From NCBI RefSeq assembly GCF_000020125.1, contig NC_010681.1, forward strand, positions 3,348,001-3,412,000: a DNA stretch of 64,000 nucleotides. The letters are read 5' to 3'. The notes beneath the pieces are model-generated. The model had not been told where the DNA came from and ran no database searches. It worked only from the letters and a program-made list of their open reading frames with translations. Below, in pieces: positions 60,131 through 64,000 of the stretch. How positions within the stretch are numbered: position 1 is the first letter of the stretch; each line of letters opens with the position of its first letter. The DNA comes from Paraburkholderia phytofirmans PsJN (lineage in GTDB: Bacteria > Pseudomonadota > Gammaproteobacteria > Burkholderiales > Burkholderiaceae). Both the position numbers and the translations under genes were made by a program.

Positions 60131-63079
60131 ATGTCCGACGTGCTCAACTCTCCCACTGGCGGCTGCGGTTCCGGCAACTGCGCGTGTAAATCGCAGGCGC
60201 AGCAACAGCGCGCGCCCCGCTCCTTCTTCGACGACACCGATTTCGGCACGCCCGAGCGTCACGCCGATATCGACATCACGCTGGAAATCGACGGCCAGTC
60301 CGTCACCGTTCCCGCCGGCACCTCAGTCATGCGCGCCGCCGTCGAAGCGGGCGTCAACGTACCGAAGCTCTGCGCAACCGATTCGCTGGAACCGTTCGGC
60401 TCGTGCCGTTTGTGTCTGGTGGAAATCGAAGGCAAGCGCGGTTATCCCGCTTCGTGCACGACGCCGGTCGAAGCCGGCATGAAAGTCCGCACGCAAACCG
60501 ATCGTCTGCAGTCGTTGCGCCGCAATGTGATGGAGTTGTATATCTCCGATCACCCGCTCGACTGCCTCACCTGCCCCGCCAACGGCGACTGTGAACTGCA
60601 GGACATGGCGGGCGTAACGGGTTTGCGCGAAGTGCGCTACGGCTTCGACGGCGCGAATCACCTGAAGGACAAGAAAGACGAGTCGAATCCGTACTTCACC
60701 TACGACGCGTCCAAGTGCATCGTCTGCAATCGCTGCGTGCGCGCGTGTGAGGAAACGCAAGGCACATTCGCGCTGACCATCGCCGGACGTGGTTTCGAAT
60801 CGCGCGTGGCGGCCAGCGAAAACGTGCCGTTCATGGAATCGGAATGCGTGTCGTGCGGCGCGTGCGTGGCCGCGTGCCCGACCGCTACCTTGCAGGAAAA
60901 GACCGTCATCATGCTCGGTCAGGCCGAGCATTCGGTCGTCACCACCTGCGCGTATTGCGGCGTCGGCTGCTCGTTCAAGGCGGAGATGAAGGGCAACGAG
61001 GTCGTGCGGATGGTGCCGCACAAGAACGGCCAGGCCAATGAAGGCCACGCCTGCGTGAAGGGCCGCTTTGCCTGGGGCTACGCGACGCACAAGGACCGCA
61101 TCACCAAGCCGATGATTCGCGCGAAGATCACCGATCCGTGGCGCGAAGTCAGTTGGGAAGAAGCGCTCACGTATGCGGCCTCGGAATTCCGCCGCATTCA
61201 GGCCAAGCATGGGCGCGATTCGATCGGCGGCATTACGTCGTCGCGTTGCACGAACGAAGAAACGTACCTGGTGCAAAAGCTCGTGCGCGCGGCGTTCGGC
61301 AACAACAACGTCGACACCTGCGCGCGCGTTTGCCACTCGCCGACTGGCTATGGACTGAAGACCACGCTCGGCGAATCGGCGGGCACGCAGACTTTTGCGT
61401 CCGTGGATAAGGCCGACGTGATTATGGTGATCGGCGCGAATCCGACCGACGGCCATCCGGTGTTCGGCTCGCGTCTGAAGCGGCGTGTGCGTGAAGGCGC
61501 GAAGCTGATCGTCGTGGATCCGCGGCGCATCGATATCGTCGATACGCCGCACGTGAAGGCCTCGCATCATCTGCAATTGCGGCCGGGCACCAACGTGGCC
61601 GTCGTGAATGCGCTGGCGCACGTGATCGTCACCGAAGGCCTCGTCAATGAAGCGTTCGTCGCCGAGCGCTGCGAAACGCGCGCGTTCGAGCAGTGGCGCG
61701 ATTTCGTCGCGCTGCCGGAGAACGCACCCGAGGCAACCGAGGCTGTGACCGGCGTGCCGGCTCAATTCGTGCGCGAAGCCGCCCGCATCTATGCGACCGG
61801 CGGCAACGCCGCGATCTACTACGGCCTCGGCGTCACCGAACACGCGCAAGGTTCGACGATGGTGATGGGCATCGCCAACCTCGCGATGGCGACGGGTAAC
61901 ATCGGTCGCGAAGGCGTGGGCGTGAATCCGCTGCGCGGCCAGAACAACGTGCAGGGCTCGTGCGACATGGGCTCGTTCCCGCACGAACTGCCGGGCTATC
62001 GCCACATCAGCGACACGGTCACGCGCACGCTGTTCGAAGACGCCTGGAACGTCACGCTGCAACCGGAACCGGGCCTGCGCATTCCGAACATGTTCGACGC
62101 CGCCGTGCACGGCACCTTCAAGGGGCTGTACTGCCAGGGCGAAGACATCGTGCAGTCGGATCCGAATACGCATCACGTATCGGCCGCGTTGTCGTCGATG
62201 GAATGCATCGTCGTGCAGGATATTTTCCTGAACGAGACTGCCAAGTATGCGCACGTGTTGCTGCCGGGTTCGTCGTTCCTCGAAAAGGACGGTACGTTCA
62301 CCAACGCGGAACGCCGCATTTCGCGCGTACGCAAGGTCATGCCGCCGGTGCCGGGTTACGCCGACTGGGAAGTCACGGTGATGCTCTCGCGCGCGCTCGG
62401 CTATGAAATGGACTACACGCACCCGTCGCAGATCATGGACGAGATCGCGCGTCTCACGCCCACTTTCCACGGCGTCTCGTACAAAAAGCTCGACGAGATG
62501 GGCAGCATTCAGTGGCCTTGCAACGAAGATGCACCGGACGGCACGCCGACCATGCACATCGACAGTTTCGTGCGCGGCAAGGGCAAGTTCGTGATCACCA
62601 AGTTCATCGCGACGCCCGAGAAAGTTACGCGCAAATTTCCGATGCTGCTCACTACGGGCCGTATCCTGTCGCAGTACAACGTGGGCGCGCAAACCCGCCG
62701 CACCGAGAACTCGCGCTGGCACGACGAGGACCGGCTGGAAATCCATCCGCATGACGCCGAAGAGCGCGGCATCAAGACCGACGACTGGGTCGGCATCGAA
62801 TCGCGCGCGGGACAAACCGTGTTGCGCGCGAAGGTGACGGAGCGCATGCAACCGGGCGTCGTTTATACGACATTCCACTTTCCTGAGTCGGGCGCGAACG
62901 TGATCACCACCGATAGCTCGGACTGGGCGACCAACTGTCCGGAGTACAAGGTGACCGCGGTGCAGGTAATGCCGGTCGAACAGCCGTCGCAATGGCAGAA
63001 AGAGTATTCGCGTTTCAACACCGAACAGCTCGATCTGCTGAAGCAACGCGAGTTGGCCAACGCGACATCGGGCAAGTGA
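60131..63079 (+). CDS. fdsA: NAD-dependent formate dehydrogenase alpha (catalytic) subunit
   Basis: The 982-aa molybdoenzyme has an N-terminal NuoG-like part and a C-terminal bis-MGD part. Cluster ligands are visible in order: [2Fe-2S] Cys81/92/95/109, His141-Cys145/148/154, two ferredoxin-type [4Fe-4S] sites (Cys196/199/202/206 and Cys239/242/245/249), and Cys273/276/280/308. The molybdenum ligand is Cys401 in RVCHSPTG, a cysteine rather than selenocysteine. The ATG follows GGAG. Molybdenum cofactor from MogA, encoded earlier in the window, would be needed. Confidence 0.97.
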   Translation: MSDVLNSPTGGCGSGNCACKSQAQQQRAPRSFFDDTDFGTPERHADIDITLEIDGQSVTVPAGTSVMRAAVEAGVNVPKLCATDSLEPFGSCRLCLVEIEGKRGYPASCTTPVEAGMKVRTQTDRLQSLRRNVMELYISDHPLDCLTCPANGDCELQDMAGVTGLREVRYGFDGANHLKDKKDESNPYFTYDASKCIVCNRCVRACEETQGTFALTIAGRGFESRVAASENVPFMESECVSCGACVAACPTATLQEKTVIMLGQAEHSVVTTCAYCGVGCSFKAEMKGNEVVRMVPHKNGQANEGHACVKGRFAWGYATHKDRITKPMIRAKITDPWREVSWEEALTYAASEFRRIQAKHGRDSIGGITSSRCTNEETYLVQKLVRAAFGNNNVDTCARVCHSPTGYGLKTTLGESAGTQTFASVDKADVIMVIGANPTDGHPVFGSRLKRRVREGAKLIVVDPRRIDIVDTPHVKASHHLQLRPGTNVAVVNALAHVIVTEGLVNEAFVAERCETRAFEQWRDFVALPENAPEATEAVTGVPAQFVREAARIYATGGNAAIYYGLGVTEHAQGSTMVMGIANLAMATGNIGREGVGVNPLRGQNNVQGSCDMGSFPHELPGYRHISDTVTRTLFEDAWNVTLQPEPGLRIPNMFDAAVHGTFKGLYCQGEDIVQSDPNTHHVSAALSSMECIVVQDIFLNETAKYAHVLLPGSSFLEKDGTFTNAERRISRVRKVMPPVPGYADWEVTVMLSRALGYEMDYTHPSQIMDEIARLTPTFHGVSYKKLDEMGSIQWPCNEDAPDGTPTMHIDSFVRGKGKFVITKFIATPEKVTRKFPMLLTTGRILSQYNVGAQTRRTENSRWHDEDRLEIHPHDAEERGIKTDDWVGIESRAGQTVLRAKVTERMQPGVVYTTFHFPESGANVITTDSSDWATNCPEYKVTAVQVMPVEQPSQWQKEYSRFNTEQLDLLKQRELANATSGK

Positions 63080-63087
63080 GGGCGGCC

Positions 63088-63339
63088 ATGGACAATCAGA
63101 ACCTGATCGACATGGCCAACCGGATCGGCGATTTTTTCGATTCGATGCCGGACCGCGAGGAAGCGCTCGCCGGCATCGCCGACCATATCCGCCGTTTCTG
63201 GGAGCCGCGTATGCGGCGCGCGTTGCTGGCTTCGCTCGATGAACCGGATGCGAGCGGCATCGAGATGTCGGCCATCGTCACGGAGGCGCTCGTTAAACAC
63301 CGCGAGCAATTGACGCCGGCGGCGCCGGCGACAGTGTAG
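63088..63339 (+). CDS. fdsD: formate dehydrogenase delta subunit
   Basis: The 83-aa protein (LIDMANRIGDFFDSMPDREE, ADHIRRFWEPRMR) matches the FdsD family, which assists maturation of FdsA. It starts 8 bp after the fdsA stop. In Cupriavidus the sulfurtransferase gene fdsC lies between fdsA and fdsD; it is missing here, so an FdhD-type protein must be encoded elsewhere. Confidence 0.93.
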   Translation: MDNQNLIDMANRIGDFFDSMPDREEALAGIADHIRRFWEPRMRRALLASLDEPDASGIEMSAIVTEALVKHREQLTPAAPATV

Positions 63340-63446
63340 CCAGGCGCGGCGGCTGCGGCTGCGCAGCCTTGGCCGCTTGCTCGCGCGCGCAATCCAGGTC
63401 GCACCAGCGACCTCGCACCACTCACAGACCAGCTCAGCAGGCGGCC

Positions 63447-63586
63447 GTCACAAGGTCGCTTGCTCCTGTATCTCGCCATTCACCGTAAGCGAGTCAGCGG
63501 GTACCGCTGCGCTTTCCGCCTAAGCTCGGCAAGCGGCCCCGCATCACAACGCCGCCTGCTCCGGTAGCTCGCCATTCACCGTGAAC
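63447..63586. repeat. partial duplication of the monooxygenase 3' end
   Basis: The segment at ~63447-63490 is similar to 63542-63586, offset by 96 bp, with an identical core CTCGCCATTCACCGT. On the minus strand both encode a tail ending in stop: TVNGELPEQAAL in the gene and TVNGEIQEQATL in the extra copy. The extra copy also keeps an in-frame lead-in AVPADSL. Confidence 0.8.
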
Positions 63587-64000
63587 CACGCTTCGCAATG
63601 CCGCAACAGACCGTGCAGATCGGAGCCGGTGCGTCCGCGCGCGCTGATGTAGCCGTCCGGGCGCACCAGATAAAACGACGGCCGCGTGCGTCCATACGAT
63701 TCGGAAAGCGCCGGGCCGCCATCGCCGTTGGTATCCGTGATGCGCCAGATGCGCACTGCGCCCGGCAGCAAGCGCTCGACTTCGGCCGCCACCCGTTCCA
63801 TTTCCGGGTCCGGCGGCGGCGCATGCTTCGCTGCGGGATCGAGTGGTGTTTCGTCGACGGGCAGCGGCGGCACCAGCAGGAACAGCGAGAAGAACGCCGG
63901 ATCGTGCAGATCGAAAATGCAGCCGACGCCGGGCGCGCGGCCAAGCGGTCCGTCCACCACATGCACCAGCGCGTCGGGCGCGCGCTCGCCGGCGCGCGGG
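63544..64000 (-). CDS. FAD-dependent monooxygenase, C-terminal part (5' end outside window)
   Basis: Only the last ~151 codons are inside the window, and the frame is open to base 64000 (RAGERAPDALVHVVDGPLGR). The sequence matches the thioredoxin-like C-terminal domain of PheA/TfdB/PobA-type aromatic hydroxylases, ending with RPSFYLVRPDGYISARG and a short tail. The catalytic FAD domain is beyond the window edge, so the substrate is unknown. Confidence 0.8.
   Translation of the reverse strand, partial: PRAGERAPDALVHVVDGPLGRAPGVGCIFDLHDPAFFSLFLLVPPLPVDETPLDPAAKHAPPPDPEMERVAAEVERLLPGAVRIWRITDTNGDGGPALSESYGRTRPSFYLVRPDGYISARGRTGSDLHGLLRHCEAWFTVNGELPEQAAL

Noticed and set aside
60323..63046. A 907-codon open frame antisense to fdsA
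   Set aside because: Antisense open frames of this length are common in GC-rich genes; fdsA carries all its cofactor motifs in the sense frame.

Overview
This window is GC-rich chromosomal DNA from a betaproteobacterium of the Burkholderia/Paraburkholderia group. That placement rests on gene content and order: the gyrA-serC-pheA-hisC-tyrA-aroA-cmk-rpsA-ihfB-lapA-lapB-ugd-hldA-hldD-cysM run, the rpsP-rimM-trmD-rplS operon, a RimM with a long N-terminal extension, and a tmRNA tag reading ANDETFALAA. No species can be fixed from the sequence alone. Most of the window is conserved core genome. Start codons were chosen from Shine-Dalgarno sites and family length where several were possible.

Layout. 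1-9.4 kb: the 3' part of a sigma-54 activator, folA, pmbA, darP-mogA, orn, then an M48 protease, rsgA and a DUF2007 gene, and a CobD-like membrane protein. 9.5-12.8 kb: a CoA-pyrophosphatase Nudix gene and the rpsP-rimM-trmD-rplS operon. 12.9-20.1 kb: a PQQ-type sugar dehydrogenase, a TM2 protein, a PA0069-type radical SAM gene with a LexA-like box, lrp/dadA, and an acyl-CoA dehydrogenase. 20.1-29 kb: etfBA, metNIQ, a lysophospholipase-like hydrolase, an enoyl-CoA hydratase homologue, a histone-deacetylase-like amidohydrolase and mltB. 29.1-48.8 kb: a long minus-strand cluster for cysteine, heptose/LPS, UDP-glucuronate, LPS control (lapAB), translation (rpsA), aromatic amino acid, histidine and serine synthesis, and gyrA. 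49.2-51.6 kb: ompA, ubiG, gph. 51.67-52.04 kb: ssrA (tmRNA).

Accessory region. Immediately 3' of ssrA (about 52.04-55.7 kb) lies a small decayed island. It carries the frameshifted N-terminal half of a P4-type integrase on the plus strand and the C-terminal half of a different, IntS-like integrase on the minus strand. Between them is an apparently intact, tightly overlapping four-gene cassette: a small protein made mostly of one module, a PAAR protein carrying the same module at its C-terminus, a Tae4-family type VI secretion amidase effector, and a 108-residue three-span membrane protein. The last is best explained as the immunity protein, although known Tae4 immunity proteins are soluble and periplasmic. 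No VgrG or other type VI machinery is in the window, so this is an orphan effector cassette. It is the most novel item here.

56-64 kb: two small secreted proteins, then an fds operon (fdsGBA-D) for a soluble molybdenum NAD-dependent formate dehydrogenase with a divergent fdsR-like regulator, and the 3' end of a flavin monooxygenase gene whose tail is partly duplicated downstream. No rRNA genes, ordinary tRNA genes, complete insertion sequences or CRISPR arrays were seen.
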